NCBI GenBank assembly: GCA_009885705.1
Contig: VFKF01000070.1
Location: 1 to 33,583 of the forward strand
Source of the DNA: Nitrospira sp.
GTDB lineage: Bacteria > Nitrospirota > Nitrospiria > Nitrospirales > Nitrospiraceae
DNA: 33,583 nt
Reading direction: 5' to 3'
How positions within the stretch are numbered: the stretch's first letter is position 1; the number at the start of each line of letters is the position of its first letter. A program made the translations under genes and the position numbers. This document shows, piece after piece, positions 17,468 to 26,816 of the stretch. The notes under the pieces are model-generated. The model did no database searches and had not been told where the DNA came from. It saw only the letters and a program-made list of their open reading frames with translations.

Positions 17468-18322
17468 ATGTTTAAAATTAAGAAAAAAGCGGACAAGCCA
17501 AAGCCCACGGTTCTCTATAACGTCATTGAGGACTATTCTGAATTCGACGCACCGGGGAATGTGACCGCCTGCGCCATGACGCATCAGGAAGACCTCCCGG
17601 GTCATGCGAAGGTCTTGTCGGAAAGCTATGAGGTACCGCTGGAGACGATGACCACCTTGCTGACCGAGGGCGGAGTCTATGTCTATCCGCAGATCGGGGA
17701 GGTCCTGACGCGAGGACTGTTTGCCTGTGTGATCGACCAGACCGGGGTTGTGCCCAAGCAGACCTTCGTGCTGGATCTGATGCAGTTTGCCGAGGCGGAA
17801 CAACTGGCCCGCGCACGATCGCTGGCTCTTCCTGCCGCCGCATTCGAGGTGTTCACTCGCACTTTGCCGGATGAATTAAAAACGAAGCTTCAACAGAAGA
17901 ATCTTGGCCTCGATTATCGAACGCTGGATCGTGCGGTGGCGAAAGGTGGCGACATTAAGTTTATCGACTTCCGCAAGGATTGGTCACCGCACTTCAAGCG
18001 ACTCTGCATCATGCCGGATGGGCGATTGGTCGAAACAGGTGGGTTGGAAGAGTTCGCACAACTCCATGGCATCACGCAGGCGCAGGCCAAGACCTTGGTC
18101 GAGCAGGGGGGCACGCTGGAAGTGAATGGCGAGATCCTGGCTTGTCAGATTGTGAATGGTCAGCCGGCGGTGGCGCGATTTACGGCAAAGAACTATGCCA
18201 AGGCCAAGGAGTTCGTCACGACGAAAGGGCTCCATATTATGGATGCCTTGAGCGAAGTGGCTTACAACGATCCGGTGATGATGCGTTCGTTAGTCAGGAA
18301 GGAGCTCAGTGGAGGCCGATGA
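17468..18322 (+). CDS. Conserved-looking hypothetical protein (284 aa)
   Basis: Long ORF 45 nt downstream of the SagB-like gene, same strand; no family recognised. Confidence 0.75.
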   Translation: MFKIKKKADKPKPTVLYNVIEDYSEFDAPGNVTACAMTHQEDLPGHAKVLSESYEVPLETMTTLLTEGGVYVYPQIGEVLTRGLFACVIDQTGVVPKQTFVLDLMQFAEAEQLARARSLALPAAAFEVFTRTLPDELKTKLQQKNLGLDYRTLDRAVAKGGDIKFIDFRKDWSPHFKRLCIMPDGRLVETGGLEEFAQLHGITQAQAKTLVEQGGTLEVNGEILACQIVNGQPAVARFTAKNYAKAKEFVTTKGLHIMDALSEVAYNDPVMMRSLVRKELSGGR

Positions 18323-18371
18323 GTCAATGCGGCTCGCCCAGTCGCGTTGTTGGTGGTAGGTGGAGGTTGTG

Positions 18372-18788
18372 ATGGCTCGATACTGCGGTTTTCTGATCAT
18401 CCTGTTTCTCGTCGCAGGCTGTGCGATCTCCAAACCCATTCTCTATCCTAATGCACATTTCAAGGAAGTCGGCGAGGACGTGGCTGATCGAGACATCGAC
18501 GAGTGCCGGGAGATGGCCAAGGACGCCGGCGCAACTGCGAGCCAGGGGAAGGGTGGACAGGTTGCCGGCAGCACGGCCGCTGGTGGAGCGATTGGGTCGG
18601 CGAGTGGGGCGGTCGGCGGAGCGGTCGTTGGCCATCCTGGCCGTGGTGCGATGGTGGGGGCTGCAGCCGGTGCAACGGGAGGATTTCTCCGTGGGCTCTT
18701 TCGGCGCTCACCGCCCAGTAATGGGTATAAACAGTTCGTTCAGCGTTGTCTTAAGGAGCGAGGTTACGATCCGGTAGGGTGGGAGTGA
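18372..18788 (+). CDS. Glycine-zipper lipoprotein
   Basis: MARYCGFLIILFLVAGCAISK lipobox; AAGGAIGSASGAVGGAVVGHPGRGAMVGAAAGATGGFLRGLF glycine zipper. Confidence 0.85.
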   Translation: MARYCGFLIILFLVAGCAISKPILYPNAHFKEVGEDVADRDIDECREMAKDAGATASQGKGGQVAGSTAAGGAIGSASGAVGGAVVGHPGRGAMVGAAAGATGGFLRGLFRRSPPSNGYKQFVQRCLKERGYDPVGWE

Positions 18789-18797
18789 TACGTCTGG

Positions 18798-19160
18798 CTA
18801 CTTGGCAAGTTCTTCGTCGATTGCTTGCATGAGTTTATTGAGGTCGAAGGGCTTTTCAAAGACGCGACGGGCACCGAACAGTTTCGCGACGTCGAGGAAA
18901 TTGCGGTCGCCTTGGGCGCCGGTCATGGCGATGACTTTCGCGTCGAGATATTCTCGTGTGAGTTGTAACGTGGTTTCAAGGCCGTCGGTTCCCGGCATCA
19001 GAATGTCCATGAGGACCAGGTCCACTTTATTCTGCTGGTAGAGGGTTAAGCCCTCCCGACCGTCGCGGGCTTCGAGCACACGGTGGTTGGCCCGTTGAAG
19101 GACTTCCTTCAAGAGGCTTCGGATCGATTCTTCGTCGTCGATAACAAGAATTGTAGCCAT
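18798..19160 (-). CDS. CheY-like response regulator receiver protein
   Basis: MATILVIDDEESIRSLLKEVL...DLVLMDILMPGTDGLETT...VIAMTGAQ...RVFEKPFDLNKL; all receiver residues present. Confidence 0.95.
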   Translation of the reverse strand: MATILVIDDEESIRSLLKEVLQRANHRVLEARDGREGLTLYQQNKVDLVLMDILMPGTDGLETTLQLTREYLDAKVIAMTGAQGDRNFLDVAKLFGARRVFEKPFDLNKLMQAIDEELAK

Positions 19161-19570
19161 AGTGCTAGGGGTATCCGTAATTTTTTTGATCTTACCTATG
19201 TTGGATTCTCCTGTCCAGGGAGAAGTTGTTCAGGAGCCATGGTGATCAGGATGTCGGTGAGGATCGATTGGCTTGTCACACTGCTGAATGAGTAGTCGTC
19301 GGATCTGATGGTTGAAGGGGAACGAACATGCTGCGAAGCAATTCCGGCACATTTCGTTGGATCATGTCAGAGCGCGACCTTGAGGGTTTCTGGTGGAATG
19401 GCAAATTTGCAATTCCCGACCTCATGCACTGACCGCGATAGGGCAGGGCAGATAATACGAATATTGCTGTAATTGGCAATTCTCATTGAGGTCACAGGCA
19501 TGGACCGGTAGAGGAAATGGTTGACGGGCTCTCTTGTGTTTGATACAAGCGAAAGAGTCGTGCTGCCAAC

Positions 19571-20167
19571 ATGCAGTGCATTTTCTCCTGGAGCCTCTCT
19601 GTGCCACACCAAGATTCCTGGTCCTGGACTCGTCGATCTCTCTTGAAAACGTCCGTTGTCGGGCTGTTGTTGCTCGGCAGCAGGCTGTTGTGTCCCTCGG
19701 TCGCGCGTGCGGACGAACTCCCCGATGGGGAGCTGACGTTCTTCAACGTGCACACCGACGAACGGCTGCGAGTCCGCTATCGAGACGATGCGGGGAACTA
19801 TGACCTGACGGCGTTGGATGAGGTGAACCATATTCTTCGTTGCCATCACACGGGAGAAGTGGCCGCCATCGACGTACGGATGCTGGAGCATGTGAATCTC
19901 GTGCAGAAGGCGGTTGATGGTGCCGGTGAGATCCACGTGATTTCCGGCTATCGGTCACCCGAGTATAATGCGCAGCTTGTGAAACGGAGCCGGCGAGTGG
20001 CGCGGCACAGCTTGCATATTGAGGGGCAGGCGTTGGACTTCTATATTCCCGGCGTCACGCCTCGTGAGCTGCGGCATGCTGCGATGACGCTTCAGTACGG
20101 CGGGGTTGGGTACTATCCGCGTAAGAACTTCATCCATCTCGATTGCGGGCCTTTCCGCACCTGGTAG
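19571..20167 (+). CDS. DUF882 / peptidase M15-like (YcbK-like) protein with Tat signal
   Basis: Twin-arginine WTRRSLLKTSVVGLLLLGSRLL; IHVISGYRSPEYNAQL...SLHIEGQALDFYIPGV motif. Confidence 0.88.
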   Translation: MQCIFSWSLSVPHQDSWSWTRRSLLKTSVVGLLLLGSRLLCPSVARADELPDGELTFFNVHTDERLRVRYRDDAGNYDLTALDEVNHILRCHHTGEVAAIDVRMLEHVNLVQKAVDGAGEIHVISGYRSPEYNAQLVKRSRRVARHSLHIEGQALDFYIPGVTPRELRHAAMTLQYGGVGYYPRKNFIHLDCGPFRTW

Positions 20168-20180
20168 TCTCCCTCCTGCA

Positions 20181-20302
20181 GGCTACTGAAAAAGACCGTC
20201 AGCTTCGTTCTCGCCTCGAACGCATCCTCAACGTAGCCCAGAGGCTACGCCTCCGGTGCATTCATCGGCTGCGGCCTTGCTGGCCGGCCTTTTTGAGTAG
20301 CC
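20181..20302. repeat. REP/MITE-like palindromic element
   Basis: Imperfect terminal inverted repeat GGCTACTGAAAAAGACCGTCAGC (20181-20203) / GCTGGCCGGCCTTTTTGAGTAGCC (20279-20302), with internal hairpin CGTAGCC-CAGA-GGCTACG (20232-20249). Confidence 0.6.
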
Positions 20303-20384
20303 CGCGGGAACGTTTCATTGTTCTGCCATGCGAAGAGACTCTCGAAGGTCAGACTTGCAAAATCGTTTTCTGCATTCTGCTTGA

Positions 20385-22592
20385 TTAGGCTCGCTTGAGG
20401 AACAACACGGATAAGGGCGGGAGTGTGACTGCGAGCGAATGGGGAAGACCATGAGAGGGGAGGGCCTGTGTCTGGAGTCCTCCTGCATTACCCACGTTGC
20501 TCCCGCCGTAAGCCGAGGCATCGCTGTTTAACAGCTCACGGTAGTAGCCTTCGCGAGGCACGCCAACTCGATAGTTGTAGCGGGGGACAGGGGTGAAGTT
20601 ACACACACACAAGATATGGTTGTCCTGGTCCTTGGCTTTTCGCAGAAAGGCGATCACGGAATGGTCCGCATCGCGAAAGTCGATCCATTGGAAACCGGTC
20701 CAGTCGTGATCGAGTTCGTGTAGCGCCGGTTCCTGGCGGTAGAGCCAGTTCAGGTCCCGCACGAATCGCTGAAGCCCCACATGTCGATCCAGCGCGCAGA
20801 GATGCCATTCCAGGCTGGTATCATGGTTCCACTCACGCCACTGCCCGAACTCTCCACCCATGAACAGCATTTTTTTGCCGGGATGCCCATACATGAAGCT
20901 GTACAGAGCGCGGAGGTTGGCAAAGCGTTGCCATTCGTCGCCGGGCATCTTGTCGAGTAACGCCCGTTTCCCATGCACCACTTCATCGTGCGAGAGCACC
21001 AGGACAAAGTTTTCATTGAAGGCGTAGAGGAGTCCAAACGTCAGCTGATTCTGATGGAAGGGGCGGTGGACGGCATCGCGGCCGAAATATTCCAGCATGT
21101 CGTGCATCCAGCCCATATTCCACTTAAACGTGAAACCGAGTCCTCCCGCATAGGTAGGGCGTGAGACTCCAGGCCAGGACGTGGATTCTTCGGCGATGGT
21201 GATGGCGCCAGGGAAGTCACGGTGGACCAGGACATTTAAGTCTTTGAGCAGCGTGACGGCTCCGAGGTTTTCGTGCCCGCCGAACTGATTGGGAATCCAT
21301 TCTCCTTCTTTTCTGCCGTAATCGAGATAGAGCATCGAGGCGACGGCATCCACCCGCAAGCCATCGATGTGGTAGCGATCCAGCCAAAAGAGGGCACTGT
21401 TCATCAGGAAGTTCCGGACCTCGACGCGATCGTAATTGAAGATGCGGCTGTGCCAGTCCGGATGGTAGCCAAGTCTTGGGTCGGCGTGGTCGTAGAGATG
21501 TGTGCCGTCAAACTGAGACAGTCCGTGCGGATCATCGGGGAAATGCGCGGGGGTCCAATCCATGAGCACACCGATCCCGGCCTGATGTGCTGTATCGACG
21601 AAGGCCATGAAGTCTTCGGGGGACCCGTGCCGACTGGTTGCAGCAAAGTAACCGGTGGTCTGATAACCCCAAGATCCATCGAACGGATGTTCGGTGATGG
21701 GGAGCAGTTCGACGTGGGTATACCCCATGTTCTTCACGTATGGGATGAGCTTTTTGGCAAGCTCTGAGTAGGTCAACCAGCGATTCGATTCCTCAGGGAT
21801 ACGCATCCAGGATCCGAGATGGGCCTCGTAAATTGAGAGGGGCATGGCGAGTGGGTCTTGCTGTGCCCGAGCCATCATCCAGGACTGGTCCTTCCAGCGG
21901 TAGGGAGCGAGTGAGTGGACTATCGACGCGGTCTTGGGGCGCAGCTCCGATGCCACAGCATAGGGATCGGCTTTTAGGAGCGAGGCGTCATGATGGCGCG
22001 AACGGATTTCATATTTATAGAGTGTGCCGTCAGTGAGGTCCGGAATGAAGAGCTCCCAGAGTCCGGTGGCTCCGCGATTCGTCATGGGGTGGCGGCGGCC
22101 ATCCCATTGGTTGAAGTCGCCCACGACACTGACTCGCAGGGCGTTCGGTGCCCAGACGACAAAATGCACTCCAGCGATCCCCTGCACGGTCTTGAGATGG
22201 GCGCCCATTGTCTCGTAGGCTTTGAAGAAGGTGCCCTCGGCAAAGAGATGCAGCTCATAGTCGCTGAGAAGGGGGGGGAAGGCATAGGGATCATGCCGCT
22301 CTGAGATCTGTCCCGCATGGTCGGTGATGCGAAGACGATAAGGGACCGGTCCAAGCGGTCCAGGAACGATCGCTTCGAACACACCGGCTTCATGGGCGCG
22401 CGCCATCGGAATGGGCTGCCGATCTTGCCCACCGAGAAGCAGGGCAACATCAATGGCTTCAGGCAAGAAACAGCGAACTGCGACAGTCTGGGAATTTCCC
22501 CTTACGATTGGATGGGGGCCGAGAATCGCGAGGGGGTCCCAGTGGTGACCCTGGACGAGTTGTTCTATCTGATCGATGGACAAGCCTGCCAT
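20385..22592 (-). CDS. glgB: 1,4-alpha-glucan branching enzyme
   Basis: 735 aa; CBM48 + GH13: VWAPNALRVSVVGDFNQWDGRRHPM, GLRVDAVASMLYLDY, AEESTSWPGVSRP, LSHDEVVHGK. Confidence 0.97.
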   Translation of the reverse strand: MAGLSIDQIEQLVQGHHWDPLAILGPHPIVRGNSQTVAVRCFLPEAIDVALLLGGQDRQPIPMARAHEAGVFEAIVPGPLGPVPYRLRITDHAGQISERHDPYAFPPLLSDYELHLFAEGTFFKAYETMGAHLKTVQGIAGVHFVVWAPNALRVSVVGDFNQWDGRRHPMTNRGATGLWELFIPDLTDGTLYKYEIRSRHHDASLLKADPYAVASELRPKTASIVHSLAPYRWKDQSWMMARAQQDPLAMPLSIYEAHLGSWMRIPEESNRWLTYSELAKKLIPYVKNMGYTHVELLPITEHPFDGSWGYQTTGYFAATSRHGSPEDFMAFVDTAHQAGIGVLMDWTPAHFPDDPHGLSQFDGTHLYDHADPRLGYHPDWHSRIFNYDRVEVRNFLMNSALFWLDRYHIDGLRVDAVASMLYLDYGRKEGEWIPNQFGGHENLGAVTLLKDLNVLVHRDFPGAITIAEESTSWPGVSRPTYAGGLGFTFKWNMGWMHDMLEYFGRDAVHRPFHQNQLTFGLLYAFNENFVLVLSHDEVVHGKRALLDKMPGDEWQRFANLRALYSFMYGHPGKKMLFMGGEFGQWREWNHDTSLEWHLCALDRHVGLQRFVRDLNWLYRQEPALHELDHDWTGFQWIDFRDADHSVIAFLRKAKDQDNHILCVCNFTPVPRYNYRVGVPREGYYRELLNSDASAYGGSNVGNAGGLQTQALPSHGLPHSLAVTLPPLSVLFLKRA

Positions 22593-22760
22593 ATACGGAG
22601 ACTCCTCACGGTACAGGGAGTATCGTAAGAGGGGCAGGCCAAGAATGGAAGTGGAAAACGCAATGAGTGGTCATCGAGAGGCGTATTGTTTCATCTGCCT
22701 GCATTGTTGCTGATGGCGCCACGGATTTTTCAATCGGTGAAGAGCGATGCGATCGCGAGG

Positions 22761-22836
22761 TGGTGCGCCCGACAGGACTTGAACCTGTAACCTTCTGATC
22801 CGTAGTCAGATGCTCTATCCATTGAGCTACGGGCGC
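22761..22836 (-). tRNA. tRNA-Arg (anticodon ACG), CCA encoded
   Basis: Reverse complement GCGCCCGTAGCTCAATGGATAGAGCATCTGACTACGGATCAGAAGGTTACAGGTTCAAGTCCTGTCGGGCGCACCA folds as a cloverleaf; anticodon loop CTACGGA. Confidence 0.96.
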
Positions 22837-22974
22837 GTTGGAGAAGCACAGTTTCACCGAGCCCCACGCGTCACGCTCTAATGAGCCATGCGGAGACTGG
22901 AGGGCAGGCGGATGCGGCTGCAGTGAGGGGTTATACAGGTGTCAGGCCTGGTGGGTCAAGGGATGGCAGAAACT

Positions 22975-23970
22975 TTAGAGTAGGGGCTTGCTTACCTCAG
23001 TGGAACAGGGGCTCTCATTGCCCGCACTATCGAACGCACTGACGCAGAAATAGTAGGTCCTGCCACTGGTGAGATTCGCGGCATTGTAGGCGGTTACAGG
23101 CCCTAGTGTGATGGGAGGGTTGTACAGCTGTGATTGTGTTCCAATGTAGACTTTATATCCGGCCAGATCTGGCTCTGTGTTTGCGATCCAGCTGAGAGCT
23201 ACGGAACCTGTCGTAGTTGACGGCTGGCTGAGGGTGAGAGAGACCGGAATCTGTTGGGGGGAATTGGTGGCCCCCGAGGCGGTCACGCTGATGATTGTGG
23301 AGTAGGTTCCAGCGCTCAGTCCGGAGATGCCCACGCTGGCGCTGACTTGATCGACTTCCGTCGTCGTTGTGCCTGTGGTGATATTCAGGGCAAGCCAAGG
23401 CGCGGATTCGGTCAACGTCCAGGAGAGCGTTCCTCCGGTCGGGTTTAAGAGATTAATCGTTTGGGCCAGAGGATTTGCTCCACTGGCTGTCCCTGAAAAA
23501 CTGAGGCTTATTGGATTCAGAGATATGCTGGGGGTTGTCGCGGAGCTGGTGGAGGTTGTCGAGGTGCTGCTAGTGGAGACGACGAACGTGACAGGAATCG
23601 TGGCCGTCTGAATGCCCCCATTTTTACTGCTGACCGCGATATTAAAGGAACTACCGTAAGTCCCGGCCGGAAGCCCGCTGGTATTCACTTGTACAGAAAT
23701 CGTGTCTTGTTCCGTCGAGATCGTTCCAGACGCAGGCGTGAGCATGAGCCAGGAAGAAGCTGCCGTGGCGGTCCAGTTTTTCGGAACGAAAGACTTCTTG
23801 GTGAAAATCACTGTTTGTGCCGGAGGGCTGGTTGCCCCCACCGCGGCCGTAAATGTGAGGGTGCTAGGGGAGTAGGGGAAGGCCCATATTTCTCCGGTAG
23901 AGAGAAGCCCACCAAGAATTCCTGCGACAATCAAGACTGTGCGTATGAACAGAGCCGTGGGTTGTATCAT
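22975..23970 (-). CDS. Secreted protein with BACON-like repeats and a fibronectin type III domain
   Basis: Signal peptide; two BACON-like units (SSWLMLTPASGT..., APWLALNITTGTT...) separated by a Ser/Thr-rich linker; C-terminal FN3 LSWIANTEPDLAGYKVYIGT...YYFCVSAFDSAGNES. Confidence 0.83.
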   Translation of the reverse strand: MIQPTALFIRTVLIVAGILGGLLSTGEIWAFPYSPSTLTFTAAVGATSPPAQTVIFTKKSFVPKNWTATAASSWLMLTPASGTISTEQDTISVQVNTSGLPAGTYGSSFNIAVSSKNGGIQTATIPVTFVVSTSSTSTTSTSSATTPSISLNPISLSFSGTASGANPLAQTINLLNPTGGTLSWTLTESAPWLALNITTGTTTTEVDQVSASVGISGLSAGTYSTIISVTASGATNSPQQIPVSLTLSQPSTTTGSVALSWIANTEPDLAGYKVYIGTQSQLYNPPITLGPVTAYNAANLTSGRTYYFCVSAFDSAGNESPCSTEVSKPLL

Positions 23971-24387
23971 GTTGTGTCGTCCTATCTATGGATGGTCACG
24001 AGAGCGAGGGCATATTCGAAAATTGTGTGCTGCTTCTATGTCGACTGTTGCCTGTAGGACATGAGCAAGCACTATGCCTGGAGAACTAATCGTTGTGCTT
24101 CGGTCCTAATATCTTGTAAGGCTGTGCTTATTTGGTCAAAACCCAGAAACCAGCTGCTGTAGCCGATTCTCAGGACTGTATAGAGAACCGGTCATTCTAT
24201 AACAGGCGCGAACAGGCTGGCTTTATGTGGTCAGGGCAGGGTGTGCTAAGAATCGCAATGATTATAAGGGTTAATGCCGGTTTGGCAAGGTGACATAGAT
24301 TATGGAAAACGATGTTCAGATTTCTCTCTCTCAGGTAGGATGACGTCGGACTGTGGCCTGCGAAACTCACTGGGGATCCTGCACGCG

Positions 24388-24654
24388 ATGTCGGACCAGC
24401 AATGTGCTCAACATGGGATTCATGCGCCGGATACGTCGAGAGGCAACTCGGGTGGCATTCAACTCGTGATCCAATGGACGGTTGGTACCGTACTTGTCGT
24501 GCTCATGGGATCGTGGTTGGTGTGGTGGGCGATCCATCTTCAGCGGCAATTCGCGGAAGATGAGATCCGGGCCGCCTGTCAGCGGGTGATGCCGGATACG
24601 GTGCAGCGCTGCGTGGATACGGTGGTGATTCAACGGGGGGGCGCGAGACGATGA
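24388..24654 (+). CDS. Small single-TM membrane protein of unknown function
   Basis: MSDQQCAQHG...VIQWTVGTVLVVLMGSWLVWWAIHLQRQF; 4-nt overlap (ATGA) with downstream gene; start choice uncertain. Confidence 0.65.
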   Translation: MSDQQCAQHGIHAPDTSRGNSGGIQLVIQWTVGTVLVVLMGSWLVWWAIHLQRQFAEDEIRAACQRVMPDTVQRCVDTVVIQRGGARR

Positions 24655-25637
24655 GCCGAGGATGGAAGCGGGCGTGCACCGGTCTGCTGTGCGGAGCGAT
24701 GTCGATCGCGACGGTCTCGGTTGGCGCAGGGGAAGAGCTCGTTCAGGAATCCAGGCCAAAGGTCGAACTGAGCGCGGGGACCTGGATCAGTGTCGGCGAG
24801 ACGAAGTGGGCTCACAATGCCTCTTCGGTCGCAGGTTTGGGTAATCCAACCTCCAAGTTGACCTACAAAGATGTCGGCACGAATGTGATCGACCTGGCCG
24901 GAAAGTTCTGGTTTTCGCCAAGGATATTCGGCCGGTTGAACGGGGGATTTGCGGACATCGGCGGTGGTCGTCTGACCGATGACGACTATGGATCTGGGCA
25001 ACGGTTGTTCTCGCAAACGACCAGCAACATTCCCGGCAATAATATGTACTACATCAATGCCGATCTAGGTGGCCGTGTAAAGGAATTCGCGAACCACCGT
25101 GGCTACCTGGACCTGTTCGGAGGATTTCAGTACTGGCATACGGAGTATCAGGCCACAGGGGTGACGCAAGTGGCCTGCAATCCGAGTGCGATCCCCGGCT
25201 TGCCCTGTAACGCAGCCAACACGGTCAGTAATCAAGGGCAGACGGTCATTACGAACAAAACGAATTGGTATTCGCTTCGAGTCGGAGCCTCAACGGAATA
25301 TCGGTTGACGCGGCGCATATCCTTGATAGGAACTGCGGCTCTTATTCCGCTGAGCATCGTCGAGAATAAGGACATTCATCACCTGAGATCTGATCTCAGG
25401 CAAAGTCCGAGTAGCATCTCGATGTTAGGTTGGGGGATTGGGGCTGATGCAGATGTTGGACTGAGGGTGATGTTGGCTAAGAGCCTTGCCTTCAATGTTG
25501 GCTACCGCGTCTGGTGGAATCATGCCGTCGATGGAACTGCGACGTTTCACGGCACAACCTCTACTTCCGAGTATCCGCTGACTCAGTTCGATTCTCTCCG
25601 TCACGGTCTGACGGCCGGCCTCAACTTCACGTTCTAA
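24651..25637 (+). CDS. Outer membrane beta-barrel protein
   Basis: Signal peptide, alternating amphipathic strands, C-terminal GLTAGLNFTF. Confidence 0.8.
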   Translation: MSRGWKRACTGLLCGAMSIATVSVGAGEELVQESRPKVELSAGTWISVGETKWAHNASSVAGLGNPTSKLTYKDVGTNVIDLAGKFWFSPRIFGRLNGGFADIGGGRLTDDDYGSGQRLFSQTTSNIPGNNMYYINADLGGRVKEFANHRGYLDLFGGFQYWHTEYQATGVTQVACNPSAIPGLPCNAANTVSNQGQTVITNKTNWYSLRVGASTEYRLTRRISLIGTAALIPLSIVENKDIHHLRSDLRQSPSSISMLGWGIGADADVGLRVMLAKSLAFNVGYRVWWNHAVDGTATFHGTTSTSEYPLTQFDSLRHGLTAGLNFTF

Positions 25638-25657
25638 GATCAGATCAACAGAGCGAG

Positions 25658-26722
25658 TTACCGGCGGCGTCCTGACGGCAGGGTTTCGTCTTCGTACTGC
25701 TCAAAGAGCCTCTTGGCTTCCGGGTGCAGATGGCCTGGATGGCCATGGGGGATACCCACGGTGCGGAAGAGCGGCGCGAGCTTGCCGTTCGGGTGCAAGT
25801 AGCCGGCGCGAAGTGGGACGGTTCGCGTGCTGTGCTTGATCAGATGGCAGGGAGTCGGTCTGATCGTGGTGAGCCAGTCCGCAATATCGTGCGGGTTGCC
25901 GATCGACGCAGAGAGCAAGAGTAGTTTGGCTTGGCTCGGGCAGAAAATGATCGTTTCTTCCCAGACGACACCCCGTTCCGGATCCGCAATATATTGAGAC
26001 TCGTCCAAAATCACCAGACCTAATGTATCGAGCCGTACATCGATCTCACCGCCCCCCGCGTCGTAGAGCAGATTTCGCAAGATCTCCGTCGTCATAATCA
26101 ACAGGGGCGCTTGCCCATTGTCCCGCCGATCGCCGGTTAGAATACCGACCTGATCGGCCCCGAAGATTTTTGAGAACTCCGTATACTTGGTATTCGAGAG
26201 GGCCTTGAGAGGGGACGTATAGATGACGGTTCGATTTTCTGCGATCGCGCGGCGGGCCGCTTCGACCGCGACGTAGGTCTTTCCGCTTCCCGTCGGGACG
26301 CTCACGACGACGTCGCCCTCGCGCAGTTTGGCGATGGCGTCTTCTTGCCAAGCATCGGGGACAAAGGTTTGCGGTGGTGGCACTCCCAGTCCCTCCAACC
26401 AGCTTGAGAGGGTAATACCCGGCTCTTGGGATTCCGGCTCAAATGGTTTGTACGGTGACCGGCGCGGTGCGGCTGCTGGTTTTGGCTTTCGCGCGGCTGG
26501 GGCTTGGGCGGGCGCTGGAGCCGGGCGAGCCTCTCGTTCACCGATCAAGGTCTGGAGGTCGGACTCGAAGCCTGGTCGATTCTCTGCCGAGTGGCGCAGT
26601 AACACTTCGATCAATCGACGTTTGCCTGCGCGGAAATGCCGTTGCACGCGCCCGCGCGCCAGTCGATGCAGGAGGGCGATCGGTTGTTGAGCCAGAAGTT
26701 GTTCGAGTTCTTCGGTGGTCAT
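25658..26722 (-). CDS. DEAD/DEAH-box helicase motor domain 1 only (Ski2-like)
   Basis: VVVSVPTGSGKTYVAVEAARRA (motif I), TSPLKALSNTKY (Ia), GILTGDRR, MTTEILRNLL, LVILDESQYI (II, DESQ), LLLSASIGN (III); ends before motif IV. Start at MTTEELEQLL preferred. Confidence 0.9.
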   Translation of the reverse strand: MTTEELEQLLAQQPIALLHRLARGRVQRHFRAGKRRLIEVLLRHSAENRPGFESDLQTLIGEREARPAPAPAQAPAARKPKPAAAPRRSPYKPFEPESQEPGITLSSWLEGLGVPPPQTFVPDAWQEDAIAKLREGDVVVSVPTGSGKTYVAVEAARRAIAENRTVIYTSPLKALSNTKYTEFSKIFGADQVGILTGDRRDNGQAPLLIMTTEILRNLLYDAGGGEIDVRLDTLGLVILDESQYIADPERGVVWEETIIFCPSQAKLLLLSASIGNPHDIADWLTTIRPTPCHLIKHSTRTVPLRAGYLHPNGKLAPLFRTVGIPHGHPGHLHPEAKRLFEQYEDETLPSGRRR

Positions 26723-26816
26723 AATCCTCAAGTGATGGGTGATGCGTGATGGGTGATCAGCGTGGAGCATCTATTCAGGAAATCAGTCCTCCACATCACT
26801 CCTCCCCCTTCACTGT

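Noticed and set aside
19367-19936. 189-aa minus-strand ORF
   Set aside because: Antisense to the Tat-signal DUF882 gene; no recognisable motif.
22761-22836. tRNA-Arg as a genomic-island attachment site
   Set aside because: No integrase, direct repeat of the tRNA 3' end, or phage gene seen nearby.
25382-25400. Perfect palindrome CCTGAGATC-T-GATCTCAGG
   Set aside because: Lies inside the outer-membrane protein CDS (encodes part of HLRSDLRQ); no regulatory context, likely chance.
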